Counted from the first letter of the stretch, positions 54,577 through 63,194 are shown. The stretch: 64,000 nt of DNA from Prevotella sp. (GCA_017627765.1 JAGAGD010000046.1:1-64000); one strand, 5' to 3'. Program-made: numbers and translations. Notes: generated by a model not told the origin, from the sequence alone.

Positions 54577-54785
54577 CCGCAAAGCCTCCCCCACGTTGCG
54601 AACAGCCATGCCATGTACTTTCTCATTCAGCCCAAACAAGTTTCAATAGCAGCCAATATTTTCGTCACTCAAGCTTTTCGTACTGAAGAATAATTGGGGT
54701 CAGTCTAAGGCAATAATCAGTTGAATGTAAATCGGGTTATGACGATATATCAGTGAAAATAGGCTTTAATGCTAAAAATTGATTT

Positions 54786-54832
54786 GCAAACAAAATTCCG
54801 CTAAAGTTTAGACTTAGCGGAATTTTGTTTGC
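54786..54832. terminator. bidirectional terminator
   Basis: A perfect 19-bp stem (54786-54804 with 54814-54832, GCAAACAAAATTCCGCTAA and its complement) lies between convergent genes. Confidence 0.85.
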
Positions 54833-54842
54833 GGGGATATGT

Positions 54843-56516
54843 TCAGAAAGACAGAAATAATGTTATGGCTCCCCACTTCTCGTCGTGCTCATCGGGCAAC
54901 TTGCTGATGGTCGGTGCAGAAGAGGGGAAACCGATGTTTCCACTATAGGCTACGTCGGCGAGACGGTTGCCGTTGCTTACATAAAGTTTACAGCTGACTC
55001 CTGCCGTCATTCTTTTCAGATTATGCTTATAGGTAAGGCTTAGGGTTGAAAAACGGAAACGGCTTGCATAGTAGGCGTATGGCGTGAAGGCATGCTGAAA
55101 GTCGAGATGCTGAATGTCTTGGTTCTGTATATCCACATCGTAGGTGTGCTTGCGGGGATGCTGCCTGCCGCAGAGAGCAGCAATGCTGATTTCGCTTTTC
55201 TTGCAGGCATGACTAAAACCGATTTTGACATGTGGCGTGAGTGCAGAGTTTTCAATCATATAGCTGCCGACGCTATACTTTTCTTGCCGCGAAAAAGCGG
55301 ATACGCCTGCTTGCAGGGAAAGCGCGAAGGAGCCCAGTTGCCGAGCGAGCCGCAGGGCGGCTGTTGTGCTGCTCTGGCTGTAGCTGTAGTTCTGCTGGGT
55401 ATCGATGGTGCGGAAGTCGTATATATTGTTGGCCTTGTCAATGAGATATTCTTCTATTATATTCTCGTAGCCTCTGCGCAAAAGTATGTCGGAAGAGGCA
55501 TGGAGGCTGACTGTCCACAACGATTTTGGCGAAAAGGTGAGGAGAACTTGCGGCTGAATTGTGCGGGTCTTCGACTCGTAGAGGTTGTAGATGTCGCTTT
55601 CTTCGGTCTGCATATTGCAGAAACTATAGGCTATGGAGGCATGGAGGCGGAGTGGCTGGATTTGCGGTGAGAGATATTGGATGCGCGCGCTGAACTGGTC
55701 AACGTAGTACATTCGCGACTTTCCGAAGAGTACAGCACTTTGGCGCACGTCGTAGAGTCCGAATCCGTAGCAGACAAAGAAACGGTCTTGCTGTCCTGGC
55801 CGCCAGTAGCGCATTTGCACATGCTGCTTATTTCTGGCATAGCCTGCATCTATAAGCAACTTATGGCGATTGAAGTCTCTGACGACTCCAAGACTGAAAC
55901 GCAGCCAAGTGGTATTGGTCAGGGCACGGGGGTCGGTCGTACGATATGCCTGTTCGCCTGTGAAAGCTATTCTGCCACCAAGTGTCCACTGCTTGCCTAT
56001 GCCTATGCTATAGCTGCCGTCGACATGATAGTTCTCGAAATGGAAGTCACCTCCAATGGAGTCTGTAGAGATATATGGCAGGTAGAGCTGTGGCTGACGC
56101 ATTGCGCTCCATCCTATTCGCCGATGTATTCCTCTGGCATAATTGATGTTTCCAGCAAGTGTTCCGCTCGCGGGGGTTGAATATGTGGCGTATGCTCCAG
56201 TTCTGTAGTCGGTGCTCCCATTTCCCTGATACGGAAGGAAGTCACCCCTGGAAGACGCTCCCGACAGTCCTCCGTAGACAATGGAGCTGAACCGCGAAGT
56301 CGTTGTATCGCTCGTAACGATGTAATTAGTATAGGCAGGATTCTCAAATAGTTCTTTTTCGCTCTTAAGGTCAATGTCGTTATGCTGCGACTTGAATGTA
56401 AGTTCTGTAGGAGACAGTGTGACATCTATTCTGTCGAGCAGTTGCTGGGCAGAGACTTTACTGCCGAAAGAGACAGCCACAATTGAGATTATGATAATAG
56501 TCAGTTGATGCTTCAT
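54843..56516 (-). CDS. DUF6850-type outer-membrane beta-barrel protein
   Basis: A 557-aa protein with a signal peptide (about 1-23, ending V-S-A-Q). A long series of amphipathic beta-strands follows, with aromatic girdle residues and turns typical of large barrels, ending W-G-A-I-T-L-F-L-S-F. Length and pattern fit the Bacteroidota family I know as DUF6850. Its ATG overlaps the stop region of the receptor gene by four bases, so it is coupled to it. It may be a partner pore or accessory to the receptor. The family name is from memory and should be checked. Confidence 0.65.
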   Translation of the reverse strand: MKHQLTIIIISIVAVSFGSKVSAQQLLDRIDVTLSPTELTFKSQHNDIDLKSEKELFENPAYTNYIVTSDTTTSRFSSIVYGGLSGASSRGDFLPYQGNGSTDYRTGAYATYSTPASGTLAGNINYARGIHRRIGWSAMRQPQLYLPYISTDSIGGDFHFENYHVDGSYSIGIGKQWTLGGRIAFTGEQAYRTTDPRALTNTTWLRFSLGVVRDFNRHKLLIDAGYARNKQHVQMRYWRPGQQDRFFVCYGFGLYDVRQSAVLFGKSRMYYVDQFSARIQYLSPQIQPLRLHASIAYSFCNMQTEESDIYNLYESKTRTIQPQVLLTFSPKSLWTVSLHASSDILLRRGYENIIEEYLIDKANNIYDFRTIDTQQNYSYSQSSTTAALRLARQLGSFALSLQAGVSAFSRQEKYSVGSYMIENSALTPHVKIGFSHACKKSEISIAALCGRQHPRKHTYDVDIQNQDIQHLDFQHAFTPYAYYASRFRFSTLSLTYKHNLKRMTAGVSCKLYVSNGNRLADVAYSGNIGFPSSAPTISKLPDEHDEKWGAITLFLSF

Positions 56517-59308
56517 AAGTTGAAATTAAGATATAGTTCAAGTCCGAAATAAGGGTCGGTCCATTCTCGCTGGGTTATTTTTCTGCCCGACAGATATTTC
56601 GGGTTAATGTCGAGCAGTCCGTTGGCAAAGAAAGAAAGCTTTGCTCCACGGCTGAACTCCTTTGTAGCCTTTATATTCCAGAGAAAAGACACAGGTTTTT
56701 CATTACGAGCATAGTTTACAGGCAGTATGGTGCGCTTAAGATATCTATAGGTTGCATCGTTGTCTTCAATAAGTTTTCTCATGCTGTCGTCAACGATGAT
56801 TCGCTGGTTGCTCATGTCTAATATTTCTTGCGGGGTATAACAGAAATTGTCTTTATACTGCGACGTGTTCATCCAGACAATCTGAAAGAAGTTAGTCACA
56901 AAGAACTTGAATCGCGGAATATGGGTATTTACCCATATATTGGTATTTAGCCTTCGATATTGATTGCGGGCATTGTTGTCGTAGATGCCTACATAGGGGT
57001 ATTCCTTGCCAGCAATCTTCACATTCGGGTAATAAAAAAGAGGCAACGACGAAGAATAGTCGGTCTGATAGTAGGCTCCGTTGACTTCAAAACTTGTCTG
57101 CAATGCTTTTATCTTGGGGATTATCAGTCTGTATTCTACTCCCCGCTTAGTCACTGTGCTGCTGTTCATCACTCGTTGTGAGGTTGTGAAAAGACTGTAT
57201 TTTTCGCTTATATAGTCTTCTTTTTCAGGACGTTTGTTGCTTATATCCACACCTGGGCGGAGCATAGTGTAGAGGTCGTAGGTAATTGGATAATACTCTG
57301 TGAAATACTCATAGCCTGTAGCAGAATGTTCATAGAATGCTGTAAGCGACAGGCTAAGTCCACGATATTCAGCATCCCACCCAACTTCAAACTTCCTGTT
57401 CTTGTTAGCTTTCAGGTTACGGTTAGTCATATCGTAGATGTTGGTATATGTAATAAGGTGTCGGTAACGTTCATCGTCGGTGAAGGCATTGAGCATGTAG
57501 AAGTCTTTGTAGAGTTTCTCAGGATAAAGATAGTCGAGTGTAGGCATCTTGGTTTCCTCACCATATCCAAACCTTATTGTGTTTCTGAACGACTGACCAA
57601 ATGTGTATGATACATTAGTTCTAGGGTCAACAACCACCTTGTTGTGCAGCAGATAGTCGCCAGGAATGTTCATAAGCATTGAAGACCGACCGCCGAGCGA
57701 CAGAAGAAACATATTGCCACTTTCGCTATCGGCGATGAAATCAGTCTGCAAGTAGGCAGCACCATTTCCCAAAGCTGGGATGGAATTGTTTGGTCTCGGG
57801 CGCATATATGAGTTGTCGTAGGGGAAAGGCGGACGATGTTCGTCGGTAATCACAGCCCCACGTCCATGATTCTTTACATTAGTATATTCCAAACCATACT
57901 GCATTTTCAGCATCCTGTGGGGAAGCAGGGTCCACCGCGAAGTGGCATTGAGTTGCATAAACAGGTTAAGCGGCTTATTGTCAATAACAAAATCGCTATA
58001 GTATTTGCCTGGCAAGTAAAGCCCCTCATGCTCACCCTCATCATAGGCAAGTGGCACATTTAAAGGTCCCGACGAGGAAATAACCATTCTGTGACGACTA
58101 ATCTTGTCATGAGTGAAATCGCCAGAAAAAATCATTTCCACCTGCTCAATGAAAGGAAGTTGCAACGACAGATTACCTTTCAGCATCAGTGCTGTGCGCG
58201 AATAGTCTGCCTTGTATCGCTCATCATATTCGTAGGTAAGCTCGTCTTTCTTCATCTTGTTTGTGGTTATGGTCTGACTGAGTCTTCCGTCAAGGTCTAA
58301 GTTGTATCTGCCAATCCTTATTTTATTATTATAATAAACTTGTCCTGTAAGTCTTGAGAACTTGTCGGTTTCCTCTCGCACATCATTTATGGAATTTAGA
58401 TAGTCAACACCAGCATGAAGCGTGCCCGACTTTTCTCCGAGCCGCCATCCCTTACCAGCATAGGCGAGTTTTGTCTTTAGGTCTGACTTCAGCCTTACTC
58501 GCAGTGGAGTTACTCCTCGTTTTGACGTAATGCTTATCATTCCGCTTGACAAGTTGCCATAGCGTGCAGAAGAAATGCCTTGCGTAAATTCAATGCTCTG
58601 AATATGATCGGTGGATATATAGCGCATATCGTTTCCCTGATTTATACCAGAACGGCGAGTTATCTCAGAGTCATACCAGTTTGAATTGCTCTCGGTAACG
58701 CCAACAAGCTGTGTCCTTATTCCGTCATTTGAAATAGGAGCACCATCTGTAACTATTCCTACACCAAGCGATGTGTTGGCATCTTCGCCTACCTGTCGCG
58801 ATGTTATCTTAGAGAATTTGGTCAAATCGTTCTCCTTATAAACATTTCCAGGCAATAGCAACATTACGTCGGCAATGGAGGTTGGCTGTATATATTCAAG
58901 TGCAGATTCGTCAACGACAACTTTACCGCGCTTGCTACGCTTTGACATGACTTCAAATTCGGGCAGAGCAAAAGTAGAACTCTGCAACTTCAGACTTAAA
59001 GTAACATTCCGACTTACACTGATTTGTTTTTTCAAAGGAGAAAAACCAAGACACTCCACTTGCAGCAGGTGGTTGCCTGACGGTACATTATGGAGTTCGA
59101 AATTGCCGTCAATATCGCAGATTGTACGCAACTCTATCTGCTGAATACTAACGATGGCGAAGCTTGCAGCTTCACCATCGTAGTCGGTCATGATTCTGCC
59201 CTTAACCGTATAGTTGCCAGAACTATGGCTTTGGCTATGGCTTTCAATAGGCAAGAACAGCAAAAGCAGAATCAAAAAAGGAAATCTGTCAATTATTTGT
59301 CTAAACAT
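56513..59308 (-). CDS. TonB-dependent receptor with carboxypeptidase-regulatory-like domain
   Basis: A 931-aa outer-membrane receptor. The signal peptide is about 1-26. A CarboxypepD-reg-like beta-sandwich (about 33-110, V-K-G-R-I-M ... D-I-D-G-N-F-E-L) is followed by a plug domain (about 120-260, with S-I-A-D-V-M-L-L-L-P-G and S-I-E-F-T-Q-G-I-S-S-A-R-Y-G-N-L-S-S-G) and a barrel of about 670 residues ending in L-Y-L-N-F-N-L. It imports a substrate using TonB/ExbBD energy. No SusD partner is present; instead it lies between a DUF4876 lipoprotein and a DUF6850 barrel. The ligand cannot be read from sequence. Confidence 0.9.
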   Translation of the reverse strand: MFRQIIDRFPFLILLLLFLPIESHSQSHSSGNYTVKGRIMTDYDGEAASFAIVSIQQIELRTICDIDGNFELHNVPSGNHLLQVECLGFSPLKKQISVSRNVTLSLKLQSSTFALPEFEVMSKRSKRGKVVVDESALEYIQPTSIADVMLLLPGNVYKENDLTKFSKITSRQVGEDANTSLGVGIVTDGAPISNDGIRTQLVGVTESNSNWYDSEITRRSGINQGNDMRYISTDHIQSIEFTQGISSARYGNLSSGMISITSKRGVTPLRVRLKSDLKTKLAYAGKGWRLGEKSGTLHAGVDYLNSINDVREETDKFSRLTGQVYYNNKIRIGRYNLDLDGRLSQTITTNKMKKDELTYEYDERYKADYSRTALMLKGNLSLQLPFIEQVEMIFSGDFTHDKISRHRMVISSSGPLNVPLAYDEGEHEGLYLPGKYYSDFVIDNKPLNLFMQLNATSRWTLLPHRMLKMQYGLEYTNVKNHGRGAVITDEHRPPFPYDNSYMRPRPNNSIPALGNGAAYLQTDFIADSESGNMFLLSLGGRSSMLMNIPGDYLLHNKVVVDPRTNVSYTFGQSFRNTIRFGYGEETKMPTLDYLYPEKLYKDFYMLNAFTDDERYRHLITYTNIYDMTNRNLKANKNRKFEVGWDAEYRGLSLSLTAFYEHSATGYEYFTEYYPITYDLYTMLRPGVDISNKRPEKEDYISEKYSLFTTSQRVMNSSTVTKRGVEYRLIIPKIKALQTSFEVNGAYYQTDYSSSLPLFYYPNVKIAGKEYPYVGIYDNNARNQYRRLNTNIWVNTHIPRFKFFVTNFFQIVWMNTSQYKDNFCYTPQEILDMSNQRIIVDDSMRKLIEDNDATYRYLKRTILPVNYARNEKPVSFLWNIKATKEFSRGAKLSFFANGLLDINPKYLSGRKITQREWTDPYFGLELYLNFNL

Positions 59309-59316
59309 TTTTCGAC

Positions 59317-60612
59317 TTAATTATTACGCCAGTTAGGTCCAAAGGAAGTCTGACCCTTCCTCATCACAATGTCATCTGAACTGTTGTTCGTGTCCTGATA
59401 GAAGGTCTTGTTTCCAACCTTTATCTCTTTGCGAATGCACAATTCCTGACGATGGCAACCTGTAACAAGGAATTTACCACGATCAAGCACCTCAGGAATG
59501 ACACGAGTTTTAACATCCTGTGGCACGTCGCTTGTCTGAACAGCATCTAAGACTTCAGATGCAGGCACATAGAGTATGTTGATATCTATCTCGCCAGCAG
59601 GTGTAGTCTCTGTTGCTTCAACATAAGTCTTAGAACGAACAGTGTGACTTTCAACAAAAGCCTTGATTGTTGACTCTTCACCATTTGGCAGACGGAACAT
59701 CAAAGGCGAAACATAACCGCGTGGATGCAAGAAGAATCCATAACTGTCTTCATTTTCTGTTAATATCAGATTTGGAACATTAGGATTGTCTATATCTCCG
59801 CTGTTTGGACCATAGTAAATTTCAAAGTCCGCGCCTCTAAGGTCAACGGAATTATCATATCCTTCAACACTAGAATGGTCTATTGCCGTAAAGGCTACAA
59901 CAAGTTTGCCACCAGGAGCAATAGGATGATCTTTACCTGAACCTGGAATTGTCACGAAACCACCAATTGGAATACGGTCTTGATAAAACTCATCATACCA
60001 TATTCTTTTTTCTTGCCATGACAAGTGCATGGTGACACCGACACTTATGCCATCAGCATAGAGAACTTCTTCTGTTGGATTGAACAAAACGAAATACTGG
60101 TCTGGATGCATCATTCTGCCTGAATTAGTCTCTCCGTTGAAGAATATTTCACTGAAAATGATGTCCTTGCCGAGTGCACTCTGCGGAAGTGTACTTAAAT
60201 ATCCGTTGACTTCCTGCGACTCGTTTGCAATACTTACATTCTCCATGCGCAAAGAAACTACAACATCATCACCAGCACTGCCCATTCCGCTCGAATTATT
60301 TCCACCACCTTGCATGAGGTCTTCATACTTTATGGTCTTCTCAATAGAGATGTTATATGTGCCACGAGTCAGTTGTACCTGAGCCTTACCACTGGCATCA
60401 AGTGGAAATTTGTGAGTATTCTGACTACGCACTTCAGTAAAGGTAACGTCTGTTCCCTCCATAAGACTAATAGGGAACACTCCCTCAACCTTAGGAATTG
60501 CACTGAAAAGTACGTTTACTTTGCCTTCGTTTTCGTCATCGTCGCTACACGATGTCAGAAACAAAGGACATAGCAATGTTGCCAAAAGCAACTTAAAAGA
60601 TAAATGTTTCAT
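59317..60612 (-). CDS. DUF4876 family lipoprotein
   Basis: A 431-aa lipoprotein. The signal peptide has the lipobox L-T-S-C (Cys22), followed by an acidic surface-export-like S-D-D-D-E-N-E stretch, which in Bacteroidota often marks lipoproteins sent to the cell surface. A beta-sandwich N-terminal domain (about 30-130) precedes a region with S-E-I-F-F-N-G-E and Q-Y-F-V-L-F-N-P-T, resembling lamin-tail-like folds, as in the DUF4876 family. It is the first gene of the operon, 8 bp before the receptor, and by position may act as its surface ligand-capturing lid. Confidence 0.7.
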   Translation of the reverse strand: MKHLSFKLLLATLLCPLFLTSCSDDDENEGKVNVLFSAIPKVEGVFPISLMEGTDVTFTEVRSQNTHKFPLDASGKAQVQLTRGTYNISIEKTIKYEDLMQGGGNNSSGMGSAGDDVVVSLRMENVSIANESQEVNGYLSTLPQSALGKDIIFSEIFFNGETNSGRMMHPDQYFVLFNPTEEVLYADGISVGVTMHLSWQEKRIWYDEFYQDRIPIGGFVTIPGSGKDHPIAPGGKLVVAFTAIDHSSVEGYDNSVDLRGADFEIYYGPNSGDIDNPNVPNLILTENEDSYGFFLHPRGYVSPLMFRLPNGEESTIKAFVESHTVRSKTYVEATETTPAGEIDINILYVPASEVLDAVQTSDVPQDVKTRVIPEVLDRGKFLVTGCHRQELCIRKEIKVGNKTFYQDTNNSSDDIVMRKGQTSFGPNWRNN

Positions 60613-60698
60613 TTTGTTGATTGTTAAAAAAATAATTGAATTGGTTTTTGTGAATTATAAACAATGTAATATGTTTTATTGTTTTGTGTTGTCGGATG

Positions 60699-60706
60699 CA
60701 AAGATA
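60699..60706 (-). promoter_or_regulatory. -7 element of the DUF4876/receptor operon
   Basis: The minus strand reads TATCTTTG, predicting a leader of about 80 nt before the lipoprotein gene. No ligand-binding RNA (for example a cobalamin riboswitch) is recognisable in the leader. Confidence 0.55.
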
Positions 60707-60850
60707 AGGCGATTAAAAGATAGCAGCAATACTTAAAAAAGATGATTTTATGCAAAAATTTTCTACTAAATTATTATTAGTCAGACCGTTTCCCTATCTA
60801 TCTTCTGAACAAATATGACTGAAAAATTTGCACATTAACGGATAAAGAGG

Positions 60851-60858
60851 TAAATTTG
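60851..60858 (+). promoter_or_regulatory. -7 element of the 91-aa protein gene
   Basis: TAAATTTG lies 44 bp before ATG 60903. Confidence 0.55.
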
Positions 60859-60902
60859 CAAGCATAAAATCTTATAAGAAATAGACAAAGGATTTTTCAC
60901 AG

Positions 60903-61178
60903 ATGGAAAAGAAGCATTGGGAGTTGCGGAAACTATTAGAGGCTGTTGAGCGTGAACTAAACTGGAAACCTCTAAAGCCTATTGCTCTGTCGAAGGTGAA
61001 GCGTTATCTGTCAGGGCACGAAAAGCCAAGCCACGAAACGCTTGACCGCATATCCCTATTCGTAGGTTTCCAAGACTGGGAAAGCTTTCAGAAAGCCCTT
61101 CACGGAGAAGCTGATGGGCAAGAAAACTATGAAGCAAGTGATTTTACCGAAATATTGAATAAAAATAAAGAAGAATAA
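60903..61178 (+). CDS. small predicted helical protein, possible DNA-binding
   Basis: A 91-aa protein, mostly helical and charged. Residues about 25-65 (I-A-L-S-K-V-K-R-Y-L-S-G ... S-H-E-T-L-D-R-I-S-L-F-V-G-F) look like a helix-turn-helix of the kind used in small phage-type regulators, followed by W-E-S-F and an acidic tail. No family is recognised with certainty. It has its own promoter element and no apparent partner gene. Confidence 0.55.
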   Translation: MEKKHWELRKLLEAVERELNWKPLKPIALSKVKRYLSGHEKPSHETLDRISLFVGFQDWESFQKALHGEADGQENYEASDFTEILNKNKEE

Positions 61179-61197
61179 ATATTTAAAGTTGCTTTTA

Positions 61198-61303
61198 TTT
61201 TCTGAATAGATGGAAACAAAAAAGGAAACTCCTTGCCTGCGGCAAATGCTTCTTAAACAATCTTAATTAAATCCACTTTTAAATAATATATTATTTGTTC
61301 TTA
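61198..61303 (-). pseudogene. decayed, internally deleted copy of rplS and flanks
   Basis: 61198-61232 matches 62526-62560 (downstream terminator side of rplS) at 34 of 35 bases. 61233-61303 matches 62938-63008 (rplS upstream region plus first codons) at 67 of 71. The roughly 377 bases between these parts of real rplS are missing. On the minus strand the start codon has become GTG and codon 8 is TAA, so it is non-functional. The junction lies at a short similarity (GGAAACTCC against GGGAACTTC). Confidence 0.85.
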
Positions 61304-61515
61304 TGCTTGAATTTTCCTAAAACAAGAATAAATAGTACTATAAGTGTTACATACTTTATGGTATTAAGCATACCCCAAATGAATGAATGTGCTGTTTAAG
61401 GATAACCATCGTAGAAATTACGAATAAGCATATATGCAAACTCTATTATTGCTAAAACAATCACAATCTTAAGTATTAGCCAAAACTTATTATATATGTG
61501 TTTATAACTTTTCAT
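61291..61515 (-). pseudogene. small two-helix membrane protein gene with internal stop
   Basis: Reading from ATG 61515, 39 codons (M-K-S-Y-K-H ... Y-D-G-Y-P) end at TAA (61396-61398). The same frame then continues open for 34 more codons to TAA at 61291, giving a second hydrophobic helix and a basic end (K-F-K-H-K-N-K). Length (74 codons), helix placement and the D-G-Y motif between helices parallel the intact 77-aa protein at 61608-61841. It is most simply a decayed paralogue; its last codons overlap the rplS-like repeat. Confidence 0.6.
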
Positions 61516-61607
61516 ACATATTTAAAATAATTTGGATAAATCTGATGTAAGTAAAATTGATGCAAATTGCAATTGTAATTCATTGATAAAGAATTTTTAT
61601 TTATTTC

Positions 61608-61841
61608 TTATTTTTTCTTTAAAAAAGCTGTTCCAATTAGAGCAAACATTATACCATAGAAAAACATTCGATCAGAAGCTCTAAATATAATTCTAAATAA
61701 ATTACGGAAAGAAATCTCATATCCATCAACTGCATGCTCAATTAAAAGCAATACAAAACCGGTAACAAAAGCAGTAATTATTAAATCCAACACAATTAAT
61801 ATGTTCTTTTTCGTAAAACGCCTTTTCCAATTTATATTCAT
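61608..61841 (-). CDS. small two-helix membrane protein
   Basis: A 77-aa protein: a basic start (N-W-K-R-R-F-T-K-K), a hydrophobic helix (about 13-34), a short loop with D-G-Y-E, an Arg-containing amphipathic stretch, a second helix (about 57-72) and a terminal K-K-K. No family is recognised. Very AT-rich codon use sets it apart from the neighbouring core genes. Its position between a lipoprotein gene and a broken paralogue suggests a small accessory cassette; an immunity-type role is only a guess. Confidence 0.5.
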   Translation of the reverse strand: MNINWKRRFTKKNILIVLDLIITAFVTGFVLLLIEHAVDGYEISFRNLFRIIFRASDRMFFYGIMFALIGTAFLKKK

Positions 61842-61956
61842 ATATTTTTAGGCAATTTGTTTTTGAGAGAACAAATGGATATTCCATAATCCTATCACAT
61901 TTGTTTCAGAAAGATTTATGTTATTCCTCACAAAATTTATTGAGGAATCTGTTTTG

Positions 61957-62321
61957 TCAAAATAACAATACATAAAAAAAAACTATTTTATAAGCCAAAG
62001 CCACACTACCCCAAGCTGCAACTTCAACTACATTTTTAGCAACATCTTCAAGTACCTTTCTAATTAAACGTTTTAGTCCGGTCTTTGTTATATATCCAGC
62101 TCCACCCATTAGAACTAAAGTATAACCAATATCAATCATATTAATACCCAATGCTTCAAAGAGGCATCCATCAACTGAAGCCTTAAACATCTGTAAGCCA
62201 TCAACATCTTTTTGTACAAATACATCAGAATTTTGAGAAAACTCGGAATCCTCATTATTACTGCATGAGGTTAAAATACAAAAAGAACAAATTGTCAAAA
62301 AAAATAAATTCTCTTTTTCAT
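61957..62321 (-). pseudogene. small lipoprotein gene, frameshifted in the signal peptide
   Basis: From ATG 62321 the frame encodes M-K-K-R-I-Y-F-F and then hits TGA. One extra base in the A8 run at 62297-62304 (T8 on the coding strand) would join it to a 113-codon frame beginning L-T-I-C-S-F-C-I-L-T-S-C-S-N-N, a textbook lipoprotein signal with lipobox L-T-S-C. The rest is a polar segment, then Gly-rich and amphipathic helices (M-G-G-A-G-Y-I-T, I-R-K-V-L-E-D-V-A-K) and a hydrophobic end. It could be a phase-variable gene, a pseudogene or a sequencing error. The promoter box at 62363-62370 is intact. No family is recognised. Confidence 0.55.
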
Positions 62322-62362
62322 TTTTATTTACAAAAATTTAATTAATACTTAAATTATCCCTG

Positions 62363-62370
62363 CAAATATA
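62363..62370 (-). promoter_or_regulatory. -7 element of the frameshifted lipoprotein gene
   Basis: The minus strand reads TATATTTG with a TTTTG about 20 bp upstream; the ATG is 42 bp further on. Confidence 0.55.
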
Positions 62371-62544
62371 GAAATATTTTCAAAATATCCACAAGAAAGC
62401 ATAATCATGGAGACACACATTTAACAAAAAAACAAGACAAAGCAGCTTTAATTAATAATATCTAAGAAAAGACAACAATTACATGACATCAGAAGGCTTG
62501 TTAGCTTGAAAAGAAGTTATAGTAATTTTCCGAATAGATGGAAA

Positions 62545-62581
62545 CAAAAAAGGAAACTCCACAAGAACGAGTGGAATCTCC
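62545..62581 (-). terminator. terminator of rplS
   Basis: An 11-bp stem with two wobble pairs (62552-62562 with 62571-62581) is followed on the minus strand by TTTTTTG. Only one arm of it survives in the decayed copy at 61198-61232. Confidence 0.85.
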
Positions 62582-62612
62582 CTTAAATCTTTTGCTATAA
62601 GAAGCCTCTTTT

Positions 62613-62981
62613 TTATTCAGCGTCTTTCTTAACAACAACGCGCTTTTCCTTGATACGTGCTTTCTTACCTGTGAGTCCACGCAGATAGTAAAGCTTAGCA
62701 CGACGAACCTTACCGCGCTTGTTAACTTCGATTGATTCGATGCTTGGAGACTCAATTGGGAAGATACGCTCAACACCAACTGTGCCTGACATCTTGCGAA
62801 CAGTGAAACGTTTCTTGTCACCATGTCCGTTAATCTTGATAACAACACCACGATAGAGCTGGATACGCTCCTTAGAGCCCTCGATAATCTTGTATGCTAC
62901 TGTAACAGTATCACCAGGACCAAACTCAGGGAACTTCTTGCCTGTGGCAAATGCTTCTTCAGCAATCTTAATTAAATCCAT
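62613..62981 (-). CDS. rplS: 50S ribosomal protein L19
   Basis: A 122-aa L19: F-x-P-G-D-T-V-T-V near residue 20, [32 protein letters not shown]-x-I-E-S-I and R-R-A-K-L-Y-Y-L-R. The basic extension at the end (K-E-K-R-V-V-V-K-K) is usual. L19 lies at the subunit interface of the large subunit. It is a single-gene unit with a structured leader, promoter and terminator. Confidence 0.96.
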   Translation of the reverse strand: MDLIKIAEEAFATGKKFPEFGPGDTVTVAYKIIEGSKERIQLYRGVVIKINGHGDKKRFTVRKMSGTVGVERIFPIESPSIESIEVNKRGKVRRAKLYYLRGLTGKKARIKEKRVVVKKDAE

Positions 62982-63016
62982 TTTTAAATAATATATTATT
63001 TGTTCTTAATGGTTCT

Positions 63017-63058
63017 GCGCAACGTAGCCAACGACTCTTCCGCTGCCAGCGGTTACGC
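63017..63058 (-). ncRNA. structured leader of rplS (candidate)
   Basis: On the minus strand a 7-bp closing stem (GCGTAAC at 63058-63052 with GTTGCGC at 63023-63017) encloses a CCGCT-GGC-AGCGG hairpin (63052-63040) and a purine-rich single strand. It is GC-rich in AT-rich surroundings and lies between the promoter and the start codon, the place where ribosomal-protein autoregulatory RNAs sit. Confidence 0.4.
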
Positions 63059-63071
63059 AAAAAAGTGCTTG

Positions 63072-63079
63072 CAAAGGTA
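63072..63079 (-). promoter_or_regulatory. -7 element of rplS
   Basis: The minus strand reads TACCTTTG, giving a leader of about 85 nt. Confidence 0.6.
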
Positions 63080-63186
63080 AGCATATTTATTGTTTCTCAA
63101 CGTGTTACGATGTTCTTTTTTTTAGTTTTTAACACTTTTATACCTCTTTCTCTCTGTCAAATAATAGGTTTCTGCATTTTTTTCTT

Positions 63187-63194
63187 TATTTTTG
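63187..63194 (+). promoter_or_regulatory. -7 element of the 5'-nucleotidase-like gene
   Basis: TATTTTTG reads rightward about 87 bp before ATG 63281. Confidence 0.5.

Noticed and set aside
62501..62851. A 116-codon minus-strand frame overlapping rplS
   Set aside because: It is an out-of-frame shadow of the L19 gene and runs through its terminator.
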